64,000 bases of DNA. It comes from CAZHYV01 sp964537055. GTDB taxonomy: Bacteria > Myxococcota_A > Polyangia > Palsa-1104 > JAEUJZ01. Positions 1-9,261 of this stretch are shown in pieces. The stretch is from contig CAZHYV010000004.1 in the NCBI GenBank assembly GCA_964537055.1, forward strand, positions 62,001 through 126,000. Direction: 5' to 3'. The translations under genes and the position numbers were made by a program. The notes beneath the pieces were generated by a model, which did not search any database, had not been told where the DNA came from, and saw only the letters and a program-made list of their open reading frames with translations. Position 1 is the first letter of the stretch; the number at the start of each line of letters is the position of its first letter.

Positions 1-782
1 TGTACAGGCCCGCCTACCTCTTTTAAAGCTTTTCGGTCTGTAAACATCTTCTTAAACCCCTGGATCTGTGTCCAGGTAAGCGCCACGGGATAGATAAGCG
101 CATTCTTTACAGCAGTCCCTAACCCAAGGTGCTGCCGCTCGATCTTAGGGATAGTGACTACCCCAATCCGCCAACTGTTCTCTTCAAACACAGGGGTCAC
201 CATGACGGTTTGCTTATCATGCCCCCTTTGAATCTCAATCACCATCGGATGACCGGCGGATTTCTGAATGCGTTCTACAAATTCATCAGGGGTCTTGATA
301 AAAACACCATCCAAGGTGAGGATGGTATCCTTCATTTGGAGCCCTGCTTTTGCAGCTGGATATCCATCCAAGGCTTGTCCAACCATCACTCCCTCTTCCA
401 AAGGAGTAGGCGTCCCTGCACTTAGGTTCAGACCCAATACCAGAAAGCAGGCAAATAGATAGTTGATCAGGGGCCCGGCAAGCACTACCAAAAACCGCTG
501 CCAACCAGGCCGATTTGGATAAAGCCTAGGGTCTGCAGGATCGTTTTTCTTTTCTCCTTCTTCTTCAGGGTTCAGCCCGGCGATCTGTACATAACCTCCT
601 AAGGGAATCGGAGCAATTTGGTAGGTCGTTTCTCCTATCTTCTTTGACCATAAGGCTGGACCAAATCCAACCGAGAATTTATCCACCCGCATCCCGCAAG
701 CACGAGCCATAAGCAAATGACCAAATTCATGAATGATCACCAAGAAACATAAAGCCAAAATGGCAAGAAGAATAGAAAGCAT
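1..782 (-). CDS. rseP: RIP metalloprotease RseP (site-2 protease), 3' end outside window
   Basis: Intramembrane zinc metalloprotease that cleaves membrane-bound anti-sigma factors and signal-peptide remnants in the inner membrane. The reading frame was translated by hand from the ATG at 782 and stays open to the left edge, so about 260 residues are visible and the C-terminus is missing. Residues 1-20 are a hydrophobic segment containing the catalytic HEFGH motif (H18, E19, H22). A glycine-rich stretch (FGPALWS, then PLGGYVQIAG near residues 42-68) is typical of the family. After a second membrane segment (RFLVVLAGPLINYLFACFL) comes one PDZ domain with the usual GYPAAKAGLQMKDTILTLDG core. In many bacteria rseP follows dxr. 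Here the upstream neighbour is a divergent gene instead. Family assignment is secure; the substrate is unknown. Confidence 0.95.
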   Translation of the reverse strand, partial: MLSILLAILALCFLVIIHEFGHLLMARACGMRVDKFSVGFGPALWSKKIGETTYQIAPIPLGGYVQIAGLNPEEEGEKKNDPADPRLYPNRPGWQRFLVVLAGPLINYLFACFLVLGLNLSAGTPTPLEEGVMVGQALDGYPAAKAGLQMKDTILTLDGVFIKTPDEFVERIQKSAGHPMVIEIQRGHDKQTVMVTPVFEENSWRIGVVTIPKIERQHLGLGTAVKNALIYPVALTWTQIQGFKKMFTDRKALKEVGGPV

Positions 783-922
783 AAGCTAAACGTACTCCGG
801 ATTTGTAGATTCGGCAATGAAGAATCTTGCAAATTCTTCCTTCTCCATTAATTCTTGCAGGCCCAAAGAGCTTCTTCTATAATCTGTAAACCCTACACCA
901 AGGCACAAAGAGGATCATGACT

Positions 923-2095
923 ATGCATGAAAGTTTTATTTTCAAACAGATTCAACGTGGAAACCGAAATCTTGTCATTTTCAGCCTTTTCTGGATCTTC
1001 TTTGCGGTCGCAGGTCTTATTTACAAGAACAACTTTTTCAAACATCTTTTTACTTCGAAGATAACCCCACCTAGCGAAGTTTACGAATTGAAAGACGAAC
1101 AATCCTCAAAAGGGAAATTTGTTCGTTTAGAAGCAAACGAAATTTTCAATTTATTTTATGTAGAATATGAGCAACAAGAAGGGTCGAAATCGTCACAGAC
1201 AGATCTTGCCCAATTTTGGGCCGTGATGATTTCGCCCTCTGCAGACAAAAACATCGCCGCTGTAAACACCCCTGTTGAGAAAAAAATCCTAATCGTAAAA
1301 TTTGATATCAAAGATCCACGCGTTAAAGATCATTTGGAAAATACGGAATTTTTAGAGCTGGTCGGAAAGGCCCAGCGCCTTGAGGGAGAGCTACAGCCAT
1401 TTCCAACCTATCTAAAAAGTTATGCAAATAAAAATTTTAAAGATCTCCCTCTTGTCCCCGTGATGCTTGATACGAGAAATCAACGTCTGGATTCCTACCT
1501 AACTCTGGGGATTGGAGTACTTGTTCTCTCTGCAGGATTTTGGGGGCTTTATTTAGCCTACCGACGCTCGAAAGATCCAAGCCTTCACCCAATTAGCCGA
1601 GCAATTGCGAAGGTGGACACATTCGATGTTGTTGTAAATAAAATTGAAGCAGAAATGCAACGGCCGGATGTTAACCACATTGGACCTTTTACGATTTCAA
1701 AATCTTGGTTTTTCCGTAAATACCTTTTTGGAGCTCATGTTCTTTACCTTCCTGATTTGGTTTGGGTCTATAAACAGGTGACCCAGCACCGTCATAACGG
1801 AATCCCCTCAGGAAAAACTTATGAACTTATTTGTTGGAAAAGAGATGGAAGCAAGCTAGCCCTTCATACCCGTAAAAAGCAAAGTGATCAGGTATTAGAA
1901 GCGTTAATCCAAAAGGTGCCCTATGTAATTTATGGATTTTCGGAAGAGCTAAAAAAGACCTGGGCCTCTAACAGAGCCGATATGATCGCTGCAATTGATG
2001 CACAACGAAAACCTCCTTCTCCGTCGTTTGCCCCTGAACGCCCTAATCCTGAACCTCCACAGGAAATCAATAACTCCGGGTATGCGCTTCCTTAG
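923..2095 (+). CDS. membrane protein with two TM segments, function unknown
   Basis: Not recognised with confidence. About 390 residues. A first TM segment near residues 18-36 (VIFSLFWIFFAVAGLIY) is followed by an extracytoplasmic region of about 150 residues, a second TM segment near 195-213 (LTLGIGVLVLSAGFWGLYLAY), then a basic, probably cytoplasmic C-terminal domain ending in a proline-rich tail. The layout (TM, external domain, TM, cytoplasmic PH-like region) resembles DUF6709-type membrane proteins, but I cannot confirm that without a profile search. The ATG at 923 is chosen over the one at 917 because GAGGA at 910-914 lies 8 nt before it, against 2 nt for the upstream ATG. It is divergent from rseP and followed by the LRR genes on the same strand. 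Confidence 0.7.
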   Translation: MHESFIFKQIQRGNRNLVIFSLFWIFFAVAGLIYKNNFFKHLFTSKITPPSEVYELKDEQSSKGKFVRLEANEIFNLFYVEYEQQEGSKSSQTDLAQFWAVMISPSADKNIAAVNTPVEKKILIVKFDIKDPRVKDHLENTEFLELVGKAQRLEGELQPFPTYLKSYANKNFKDLPLVPVMLDTRNQRLDSYLTLGIGVLVLSAGFWGLYLAYRRSKDPSLHPISRAIAKVDTFDVVVNKIEAEMQRPDVNHIGPFTISKSWFFRKYLFGAHVLYLPDLVWVYKQVTQHRHNGIPSGKTYELICWKRDGSKLALHTRKKQSDQVLEALIQKVPYVIYGFSEELKKTWASNRADMIAAIDAQRKPPSPSFAPERPNPEPPQEINNSGYALP

Positions 2096-2258
2096 GCGTC
2101 TCTGAAAATACTTGATTCCGAAGGCTCTTAAGAATTGCTATCCCGTTTTTCTGCTGATCCTGTACGGTCCATGTACGTTTCTGTCGTTGAGGTACGGCAG
2201 AATTACATATTATTTGTTTGTCTTGCATGCACGTTGTCACGCATGTTACGATAAGTAT

Positions 2259-4094
2259 GTGCATACTTTATCTGTTTATTTCAAGCAAATCCATAAAGTT
2301 CTCCTTACTATTCTGTTTATAGGAATAGCAAGTTGCTCACGTTCTCAAAACCCCTCTTTGGGGAGTTCCAACGCTTCCTTTTTATGTCCCCAAGATGATC
2401 TATATGAATCTTGCCAAGCACTGCTCCGGCTTCATCAGCATCAGATCGGACAAAACGGAGGGTGGAAATCCGAATTATTTCAGCGCACCTGGGTAAAATC
2501 ATCGAATATTTGCGATTGGCAGGGAGTCCGCTGTAGAGATAAGAAAGTCTTCGAACTCGATTTTACTGGGGCTGGAATTACCTCACTGCCTGAGCAACCT
2601 TTTGCAGGAATGGATGATCTGTCCGAAGTCATGTTAGGCTCTAACTTCATCCGCGTTCTTCCTCAGAAAACATTTGCTAGCCTCCCTTCTTTAACAAAGG
2701 TTTTTTTGAACAACACCTTAATTGAAGAAATTCAAGAGAATAGTTTCTCAGGCACATCAAATCTACAAGTACTAGAATTAAAACAATCCCCTATTGTCAA
2801 TGTGCATCCAAATGCATTTGCCGATTTGAAGAAGTTACAGGCACTATCGATTTCTCTTAAGAATCCTCAAGCTCTTCAAGCAATTCGCCGACTCTCCTCT
2901 CTAGAGAGGCTCGACATTCATCTTGATTTTCCAGACCTGCCGGCGAATGCATTTTTGGGTCTTTCGAGTTTGAAAAAGCTGCTTATCGAAAATTCTAGTC
3001 AACTTCATTCTATTTCTGCCGATGCCTTTCAATCATTATCAAATGTAGAAGAGTTCGTCTTTAACACGACAAATATTGGAGAATTTCCAGCTTTCTTATT
3101 TACCCCTCTAAAAAATGTAAGAACTTTATTCTTAGTAGGGCACCCAAGCCTAACCCAAATATCTCCTTTCGCATTTTCGGCTCTTATGAAGCTTGAATTT
3201 CTTGTAATGAGAAATTTCTCTCAGATCCAAGTTTTCCCTCCTTTTCTATTAAGCGATCTAAGTGCGTTAAAAGTTCTTCAAATGTCTGGGCATCCGTTGT
3301 GGAAGTCTATACCCGCTAACTTTTTTGAACATCTTCACACTTTAGAAACCCTACGATTGGAAGATAATGGGCTGGTAGAATTATCCAGCAAAACCTTTTC
3401 TGGCTTAATTAATCTGAAAGAGCTTGAGTGTAACAATAATCAGATCGTGAGTCTTTATTCTCAAACTTTTTCTACAATATCAGCAGTCAGGGTCATTAGC
3501 CTTAGGAACAATAAGATCTCAGTGCTTCCTAGCAATGTATTTTCTGTTATGACGAGTTTAGAAAGTTTAGATCTTTCTTCTAATGAAATTTCTGTACTAG
3601 ATAGGCAATCTTTTTTCGGTCTGCTTCAATTAAAACTACTTAAGTTATCATATAATAGAATTTTTGATCTAAGTGGAAACGTATTCGAATTTATACCAGC
3701 TCTGAGAAGTTTACACCTCTCTTCAAATCCCTTAGCTACCGTTCCGCAGGATCTGCTTTTACCTCTTTCGCAATTAAGCAATCTTTATTTGTCAGATACA
3801 TCTTTAAAATCGATTCCAGAAAATTTCTTCAGAAGACAATTGAGATTGATGTGGCTTGATTTATCAAGCAATCGTTTAGAAAACTTGTCTACTTCTTTTT
3901 TTGAAGAGCTAAAAAATGTGAGACAGCTGTATTTACAAGGAAATCCACTTCAAACAGTCGATGAAAGAAATTTCGATTTACTCGAGTCTTTAGTCCATCT
4001 CGACTTAACAAATACTCCCGTCTCTACTTCACTCAACCTTAGCTCGATTACATGTTCACGAGCTACTGTATTGCCGAACCGAATGTGTTTTTGA
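2259..4094 (+). CDS. leucine-rich-repeat lipoprotein with plant-like N-terminal cap (LRR 1)
   Basis: Surface or periplasmic LRR protein, probably a protein-binding scaffold. The frame is open from 2112, but residues before the hydrophobic stretch do not look like a leader. The GTG at 2259 gives a lipoprotein signal KVLLTILFIGIASC with lipobox IASC, so I take it as the start; no clear Shine-Dalgarno supports it. Next comes a Cys-rich cap: a pair C(x8)C, then W...NICDWQGVRC, which matches the LRRNT_2 cap of plant receptor-like proteins (W-x(n)-C-x-W-x-G-V-x-C). About 21 LxxLxL repeats of roughly 24 residues follow, of the 'typical' type with Phe in each turn (for example NKISVLPSNVFSVMTSLESL). 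A short C-terminal Cys segment (SSITCSRATVLPNRMCF) closes it. It is the tandem paralogue of the next gene. Confidence 0.85.
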   Translation: MHTLSVYFKQIHKVLLTILFIGIASCSRSQNPSLGSSNASFLCPQDDLYESCQALLRLHQHQIGQNGGWKSELFQRTWVKSSNICDWQGVRCRDKKVFELDFTGAGITSLPEQPFAGMDDLSEVMLGSNFIRVLPQKTFASLPSLTKVFLNNTLIEEIQENSFSGTSNLQVLELKQSPIVNVHPNAFADLKKLQALSISLKNPQALQAIRRLSSLERLDIHLDFPDLPANAFLGLSSLKKLLIENSSQLHSISADAFQSLSNVEEFVFNTTNIGEFPAFLFTPLKNVRTLFLVGHPSLTQISPFAFSALMKLEFLVMRNFSQIQVFPPFLLSDLSALKVLQMSGHPLWKSIPANFFEHLHTLETLRLEDNGLVELSSKTFSGLINLKELECNNNQIVSLYSQTFSTISAVRVISLRNNKISVLPSNVFSVMTSLESLDLSSNEISVLDRQSFFGLLQLKLLKLSYNRIFDLSGNVFEFIPALRSLHLSSNPLATVPQDLLLPLSQLSNLYLSDTSLKSIPENFFRRQLRLMWLDLSSNRLENLSTSFFEELKNVRQLYLQGNPLQTVDERNFDLLESLVHLDLTNTPVSTSLNLSSITCSRATVLPNRMCF

Positions 4095-4129
4095 AAGATA
4101 ATTAATTAGTGATCACAGGAGAATTTTCC

Positions 4130-5431
4130 ATGGTGTTTGGATCTATACTTCAAAATCTCCGGAACTTCGGATGGCTGCTTGTGACTGTCATAGTTCTTAG
4201 CGAATGCTCGAAAACAAGACCACCTTCTGCGGTACAAGAGCAACCTCCTGTTCCCCCAGATCAACAATGTGCACAGGGACCTCTTTACGATGCCTGTAAA
4301 TCTCTAATCGCTATTCACGAACTGATGCCAGCCTCCTCTTGGAATATAGGGCATAATAAAACTTGGTTAAGAAAAAACAATTTGTGTGAATGGGAAGGCG
4401 TTTTATGCAATCAAACCTCGGAACGTGTTGTTGGTTTATCGCTGATAGGATATAGTAACGCAATAAATGTAGTTACATTTCCTCCGTCTGTATTCCTAGG
4501 CCTTCGAGATTTAGAAGCGTTAGAAATTTCCCAATTCCACCTTAAACTTCAATCTCAGCAATTTGCTTCTCTTACCAAATTAAAACGCTTGGTCATTGCC
4601 GAGAATTTGATCGATGAAGAGATTCCAGAAACGACCTTTCAAAATCTACGAAGTCTTGAAATTCTAGAGCTCTCAAAAAATAAGTATAATCGACCTTGGC
4701 TTTTACCCACTGATCTATTTCAAGATTTGATCTCTCTTACGCAACTTCATCTTGAGAGAAACGGGTTTCTCCAAGTTCCTCAAGGGTGGTTTAAATCATT
4801 GAAGCAACTAACTTACTTAGATATCTCTGGTAACCAAATTACGGCCTTGTCGCGGGGTATTCTACAGGGGTTAGAAAATGTGTCGATTTTAGAGGCTGCA
4901 GAAAATCAGATTGGAAGCCTTCCTGTAGACACATTCTTTGATATGGCACTGCTAGCACGCTTAAATCTAAGTAACAACTCTCTTACGGTTCTCCCAGAGC
5001 GCTTGCTAGAATCAAATTTATTTCTGCGCTCTATCAATCTATCGGAGAACCAGTTTCATAGTCTGCCTGAGCTTCTCTTCCGAAATCAAGAATTCCTCCT
5101 CAGCCTCGACCTGTCAGGAAATTATTTCCAAAGACCGTTGCCCAACGGTCTCTTTGCAAACTTGTCAAACCTAGAAGATTTGGACCTAAGCAGAACAGGA
5201 CTTCAGAAGCTCTCCTCTACTTGGTTTGCACTACCCCGTTTACGAAATCTTCAATTAAGTGAGAATCTTATTGTTCTTGACTCTGCTGTGGTATTTGACC
5301 AGCTTCGCAACATCCTTTTTATCAATTTGGGAGAAAACAACCTACCAAACACTGCGAGAGTATCTGCAACCACTTGTACCCAGCTAAAACTGAACCAGGG
5401 ATTGATCTATCCTCAATTTCTGTGCCCCTAG
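4130..5431 (+). CDS. leucine-rich-repeat lipoprotein with plant-like N-terminal cap (LRR 2)
   Basis: Second LRR lipoprotein, 433 residues, directly behind its paralogue with a gap of about 35 nt, so probably co-transcribed. The ATG at 4130 is preceded by AGGAG (4117-4121) at 8 nt, which decides it over the in-frame GTG at 4109. Signal: FGWLLVTVIVLSEC, with the lipid-modified Cys in a somewhat unusual lipobox (LSEC). The cap repeats the pattern of LRR 1: C...LYDAC, then W...NNLCEWEGVLC. About 13 LxxLxL strands follow, then a C-terminal Cys pair (TTCTQLKL ... PQFLCP). Sequence identity with LRR 1 outside the motifs is limited, so the duplication is old. Target unknown. In other bacteria such proteins often bind host or neighbouring-cell proteins; for this one that is inference. 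Confidence 0.87.
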   Translation: MVFGSILQNLRNFGWLLVTVIVLSECSKTRPPSAVQEQPPVPPDQQCAQGPLYDACKSLIAIHELMPASSWNIGHNKTWLRKNNLCEWEGVLCNQTSERVVGLSLIGYSNAINVVTFPPSVFLGLRDLEALEISQFHLKLQSQQFASLTKLKRLVIAENLIDEEIPETTFQNLRSLEILELSKNKYNRPWLLPTDLFQDLISLTQLHLERNGFLQVPQGWFKSLKQLTYLDISGNQITALSRGILQGLENVSILEAAENQIGSLPVDTFFDMALLARLNLSNNSLTVLPERLLESNLFLRSINLSENQFHSLPELLFRNQEFLLSLDLSGNYFQRPLPNGLFANLSNLEDLDLSRTGLQKLSSTWFALPRLRNLQLSENLIVLDSAVVFDQLRNILFINLGENNLPNTARVSATTCTQLKLNQGLIYPQFLCP

Positions 5432-5447
5432 CTATCTTCAATAAGTT

Positions 5448-6404
5448 TTACAGCGTTCGTATTGGGGAACCCTCAAGAAATGCTTTAATATCTTCGACCG
5501 TCTCTGTAAAATAGGTCCTATAATTAGCCTGCGATACATACCCTAAATGAGGTGTGGCAAGAACGTTTGGCAATGCCCGAAAGGGGTGATCCTTCGGTAA
5601 AGGCTCCATCTCAAATACGTCAAGTCCTGCGCCTGCAATGGATCCCTGTCTTAGCACCTCGATAAGGGCAGCCTGGTCCACGATTTGGGCTCGCGATGTA
5701 TTGACCAAAAATGCAGACGGCTTCATCTGTCGAAGCTCTTTTATTCCTAAAAAATTTTGGGTTCGTTCGCTTAAGATGAGATGAATCGAGACAATATCAC
5801 TTCGCCGAAGAAGGTCTTCTTTTGAGGGTGAAAGCTCTACACCAGCCGCCTCTGTTTTTTCTTTCGTTAAATTTTGGCTATAGGCCAGAACCTTCATCCC
5901 AAAGGCACGACCCACCTGAGCAACTTTGGTACCAATCTTCCCAAGCCCAAGCAAGCCTAGTTGCTTTTGATAGAGATCTATCCCGATAGAGCTCTGCCAG
6001 GAGCCCCCAGTCCTTAATGATTGATTCTCTTTTACCAAATGGCGAGTCAGTCCTAAAATGAGCGCCCAGGTAAGCTCCACGGGAGGCTCGGAGAAACTAC
6101 CCGTTCCACAGATCACAATCCCCTGCGCCTTTGCAGCTTCTAGATCGATGGAAGCATTCCGCATACCCGAAGTGATAAGGAGGCGTAAATTGGGTAATCT
6201 TGCAAGAAGAGAGGCACGGATAGGGGTACGCTCGCGCATGATCACAAGAATATGGCAGTGCGAAATTGCCTTCACTAATTCGTCTTCCTCATCGAAGTGC
6301 TGCTGAAAAGAACGAACCTCTACCTGGTTAAAAAGACTCGACCAATCTGCCATCGATAGAGCTGCGTTTTGGTAGTCATCCAGAATTGCGCAGGAAAGTT
6401 TCAT
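5448..6404 (-). CDS. D-2-hydroxyacid dehydrogenase family protein
   Basis: NAD(P)-dependent oxidoreductase of the D-isomer 2-hydroxyacid dehydrogenase superfamily (formate/glycerate dehydrogenase-like). The start at 6404 (MKLSCAILDDYQN) gives 319 residues, the normal family length; a longer open frame to 6602 adds a basic, non-conserved tail. Visible: the Rossmann glycine motif GLLGLGKIG, the catalytic Arg in VNTSRAQIVD, the Glu in GAGLDVFEMEPL and the active-site His in ATPHLGYVS. All three catalytic residues are present. The substrate cannot be told from sequence. It converges on LRR 2 with only 16 nt between stops and is divergent from the helicase gene. Confidence 0.9.
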   Translation of the reverse strand: MKLSCAILDDYQNAALSMADWSSLFNQVEVRSFQQHFDEEDELVKAISHCHILVIMRERTPIRASLLARLPNLRLLITSGMRNASIDLEAAKAQGIVICGTGSFSEPPVELTWALILGLTRHLVKENQSLRTGGSWQSSIGIDLYQKQLGLLGLGKIGTKVAQVGRAFGMKVLAYSQNLTKEKTEAAGVELSPSKEDLLRRSDIVSIHLILSERTQNFLGIKELRQMKPSAFLVNTSRAQIVDQAALIEVLRQGSIAGAGLDVFEMEPLPKDHPFRALPNVLATPHLGYVSQANYRTYFTETVEDIKAFLEGSPIRTL

Positions 6405-6664
6405 GATCTGGATCTTGACATTCGATTTCAGAGTCTGGCAAGCTATTTTCGTTTTAGTAACTTGTAGTGACAAAAGCAATCGGCCGAATCGTGAATGAGC
6501 ACCCTCTATTATGATCCTTTCTTTACACTTCTTGAGAAGGCAACTGTTTGCCCCAGCCCACCTTCTTACCTCACCCATACAGTGTACAATGCAAATGGAC
6601 ATTCCCCTCAGCGTCTTACGACAGCGCAGATGGCTGCGCGTTCGGCCAAGATAAGGAAAAACTA

Positions 6665-9172
6665 ATGTTTGATTCTCTGCATACCAAAGATGTAAAAGAA
6701 CCCTCTCCAGAATCTGAAGACCTACTTACGAAAGAACTCTCTCTAGAACCTCCTATTTCTTCGGTGTTAGAAGAATCCGCACATATTAAAGTGCCCCCGA
6801 AGTCTACACACGATCCCTTAGCAAAAGATTTTAAAGAGCTAGGTGTTCGCTCGGAGATCTTAGAAGCACTCCAGACGATGGGATTTACCAAGGCGTTCCC
6901 CGTACAAAGTCAGACCTTCCATCCAGCCATGATGGGACAAGATCTGATCATACAGGCACGCACAGGCTCTGGAAAGACGGCGGCCTTTGTGATTCCTCTT
7001 GTCCAGGGCCTTCTAGAGCGCCAAGGAACGGCTCAAGCGGGCAGGCCGTACATCCTCGTCCTGGTTCCCACGCGGGAACTCGCACTCCAAGTGACAAAAG
7101 AATTTCAAAAAATTGCGGCGCATACCTCCATCTCTTCCACTGCTATTTACGGTGGAGCCCCGATGGGAGCACAGGTAGATCTTCTTTCTAAAGGCGTGCA
7201 TGTTGTGGTAGGTACGCCAGGGAGAGTTTTAGATCATCTTCGGCGAGGCACGCTAGATTTTACATCTGTGCGCACTTTGGTTCTTGATGAAGCAGATGAG
7301 ATGTTTTCCCGAGGATTTTATGAAGACATCCACGAGCTAATAAAACAGTGTCCCTCTGATAAACAAACTCTCCTGTTCTCGGCCACCATGCCGGCAGATG
7401 TCGAGCGGTTGTGTCAGAAAGTGATGCGTCATCCAACCAAGATTCAGCTCTCAAGCGATTTTGTAAGTGCGCTTGAGATCGAGCACTCGTACTATATGGT
7501 ATCGGGGATGGCAAGATGCCGAGATCTTTTGCGGGTTTTAGACATAGAATCGCCCGAATCTGCCATCATTTTCTGCAATACCCGAGAGGAAACCGCAGAA
7601 GTGGCCGAATTTCTACGAGCTCAAGGGCTTTCTGCAGGTTCTATCTCTGGAAGCCTCACACAGAAACAGCGTGAGCGGGTTATATCCCTGATGCGTGCTG
7701 GAAAGATTAGATATTTGGTAGCGACGGACATTGCTGCGCGTGGGATTGATATTAGTCACATTACCCATGTGTTTAATTACATGTTTCCCGAGTCGTCCGA
7801 AGTTTATATTCACCGAACAGGACGTACGGGCCGTGCAGGTCGTGCAGGCAAAGCAATTTCTTTAATTGGGCCAAGGGAATTAGGAAACTTTTATACCTTC
7901 AAGCTCACCTACAAACTTCGTCCAAGCGAAAAAACATTTCCAAAAACAGAGGAGCTCGATGCTCTTCGAGAAAAGCAATACCTGGCTCGTCTTAAGCAAG
8001 AGATTCTACGAGATCCAAGCCCTCTCTTTTATTCCCTGGTACGAAAGCTGAGCCAAACAAAAGAAGGGGAGCGGTTGCTCGCCGTGCTGGTAGAGAAATT
8101 CGTCACGGCCCCGATGGTTACAGAGGAGCTCGATTTCTCCTCAGGCCTCGAAGAGCAAGAGAATCCGCCACAGGAAGACACGGCCCTACCCTCAAACGAA
8201 CGCTCCAAACCGCAAGATCACCCCGCCAGAGAATCGCGACGAGGAAACAGGGAGCCCCGCAATTCTTTTTCAAAGGAACGCACTGGGAGAGAACAAACTG
8301 GGAGAGAACGAACCAGTAGGGAGCAGACCAGCAGAGAACAAATGGGTGATGCAGAGGAACATCATCGATCCTCTCGAGGTTCTTCTGAACATCGTAGGAA
8401 AACTAAAGAATCCCCCTCTCAGGAACGAGGATTCTCTTCTGCTACGGAGAGACCAAGAAGATCTCGTGACAAACGCAAACAAGAGCAACCCGTTTCGTCC
8501 TCGTCTGCAAGCGGTTCTCACACCTCTTTAGATAGAGAGCCAAATTCTTCTAAGGAAAGCTCTTCAAGAGAAAATGTATCCAAAGAAACCGATTCTTATC
8601 AGGTTATACATGAGCCCATCCAGCTAACTGAAGGGCGAGAATACTGGGAAGCCTGGATTGACTCTCGTCAACCTGGGCCTTCTCTGTCCGAAGAAATGCA
8701 ATCTTCAAACGGGCAGGAATCCAACTCCACAAGCGCTACTACACCCAAACCTTCCGCCGAGGAAACATCGTCCTTTACAGACACTCCCTCGACAAAAGCT
8801 TCTCATGCTAAATCCTTACGGAAATCTCGGAATCGGCGGAAACCAACAGGCACCTCGACACAAGAGAATTCCCAAGCATCCGAACAGCATGCCAAGCAAA
8901 CTGAAGACATGAAAGACGTCCACTCAAATGCAGATGCTAAAGCAGCTTCCCCACCAAAGGTCTATATTAATCTGGGCAAGCGCCACGGATTTACCCAAGA
9001 GCGCCTGCAGGAGCTTTTGTCAGCTCAGAACTTACCTCAATTCCCCACGCAGGTCCGCCTCACCCATAGTTATCTCTTCCCCACAGAAGAATCCTTAGCC
9101 CAAGTGGTAAGTGCTCTTAATGGGCAGGTGGTAGACAATCGTACGATCCTGTGCGAACGGGCTCGGAAGTGA
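6665..9172 (+). CDS. deaD: DEAD-box RNA helicase (DeaD/CsdA type) with long repetitive linker
   Basis: ATP-dependent RNA helicase, probably for ribosome assembly or mRNA remodelling. The ATG at 6665 is preceded by AAGGA (6653-6657) at 7 nt; an upstream ATG at 6548 is less likely. 835 residues. Motifs in order: Q-motif region (FKELGVRSEILEAL...FTKAFPVQSQ), ARTGSGKT, PTRELALQ, TPGRVLDHL, DEAD, SAT, then the second RecA domain with ATDIAARGID and HRTGRTGRAG. A polar, low-complexity linker of about 290 residues rich in Ser/Arg/Glu follows, holding a 15-nt repeat tract. The last 75 residues (PPKVYINLGKRHGFTQ...NGQVVDNRTILCERARK) resemble the DbpA/CsdA RNA-binding domain. Family members commonly respond to cold; no regulatory element is visible here. 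Confidence 0.93.
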   Translation: MFDSLHTKDVKEPSPESEDLLTKELSLEPPISSVLEESAHIKVPPKSTHDPLAKDFKELGVRSEILEALQTMGFTKAFPVQSQTFHPAMMGQDLIIQARTGSGKTAAFVIPLVQGLLERQGTAQAGRPYILVLVPTRELALQVTKEFQKIAAHTSISSTAIYGGAPMGAQVDLLSKGVHVVVGTPGRVLDHLRRGTLDFTSVRTLVLDEADEMFSRGFYEDIHELIKQCPSDKQTLLFSATMPADVERLCQKVMRHPTKIQLSSDFVSALEIEHSYYMVSGMARCRDLLRVLDIESPESAIIFCNTREETAEVAEFLRAQGLSAGSISGSLTQKQRERVISLMRAGKIRYLVATDIAARGIDISHITHVFNYMFPESSEVYIHRTGRTGRAGRAGKAISLIGPRELGNFYTFKLTYKLRPSEKTFPKTEELDALREKQYLARLKQEILRDPSPLFYSLVRKLSQTKEGERLLAVLVEKFVTAPMVTEELDFSSGLEEQENPPQEDTALPSNERSKPQDHPARESRRGNREPRNSFSKERTGREQTGRERTSREQTSREQMGDAEEHHRSSRGSSEHRRKTKESPSQERGFSSATERPRRSRDKRKQEQPVSSSSASGSHTSLDREPNSSKESSSRENVSKETDSYQVIHEPIQLTEGREYWEAWIDSRQPGPSLSEEMQSSNGQESNSTSATTPKPSAEETSSFTDTPSTKASHAKSLRKSRNRRKPTGTSTQENSQASEQHAKQTEDMKDVHSNADAKAASPPKVYINLGKRHGFTQERLQELLSAQNLPQFPTQVRLTHSYLFPTEESLAQVVSALNGQVVDNRTILCERARK
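8279..8338 (+). repeat. four 15-nt tandem repeats in the helicase linker
   Basis: Four in-frame imperfect copies of a 15-nt unit, starting at 8279, 8294, 8309 and 8324, encode the pentapeptides RTGRE, QTGRE, RTSRE and QTSRE. The phase keeps the reading frame. The units differ from each other at several bases, so the array is not a fresh slippage product. Basic/polar repeats of this kind are common in the RNA-binding tails of DEAD-box proteins. Confidence 0.8.
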
Positions 9173-9235
9173 TTTCGGAATTCACCAGTGCTTGTCTGAG
9201 TTGCATCAGTTCTATCTTGGCTGAAAGCTAGGTTC

Positions 9236-9258
9236 ACGTATGCTGACTCAGCATACGT
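9236..9258. terminator. inverted repeat between convergent genes, possible bidirectional terminator
   Basis: ACGTATGCTGA and TCAGCATACGT face each other around a single C, giving a perfect 23-nt inverted repeat (9-bp stem with a 5-nt GACTC loop if folded). It sits between the stops of the helicase gene (9172) and mutS2 (9262), which converge. There is no T-run on either side, so it would be an atypical intrinsic terminator; it may simply insulate the two transcripts. Confidence 0.4.
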
Positions 9259-9261
9259 AGG

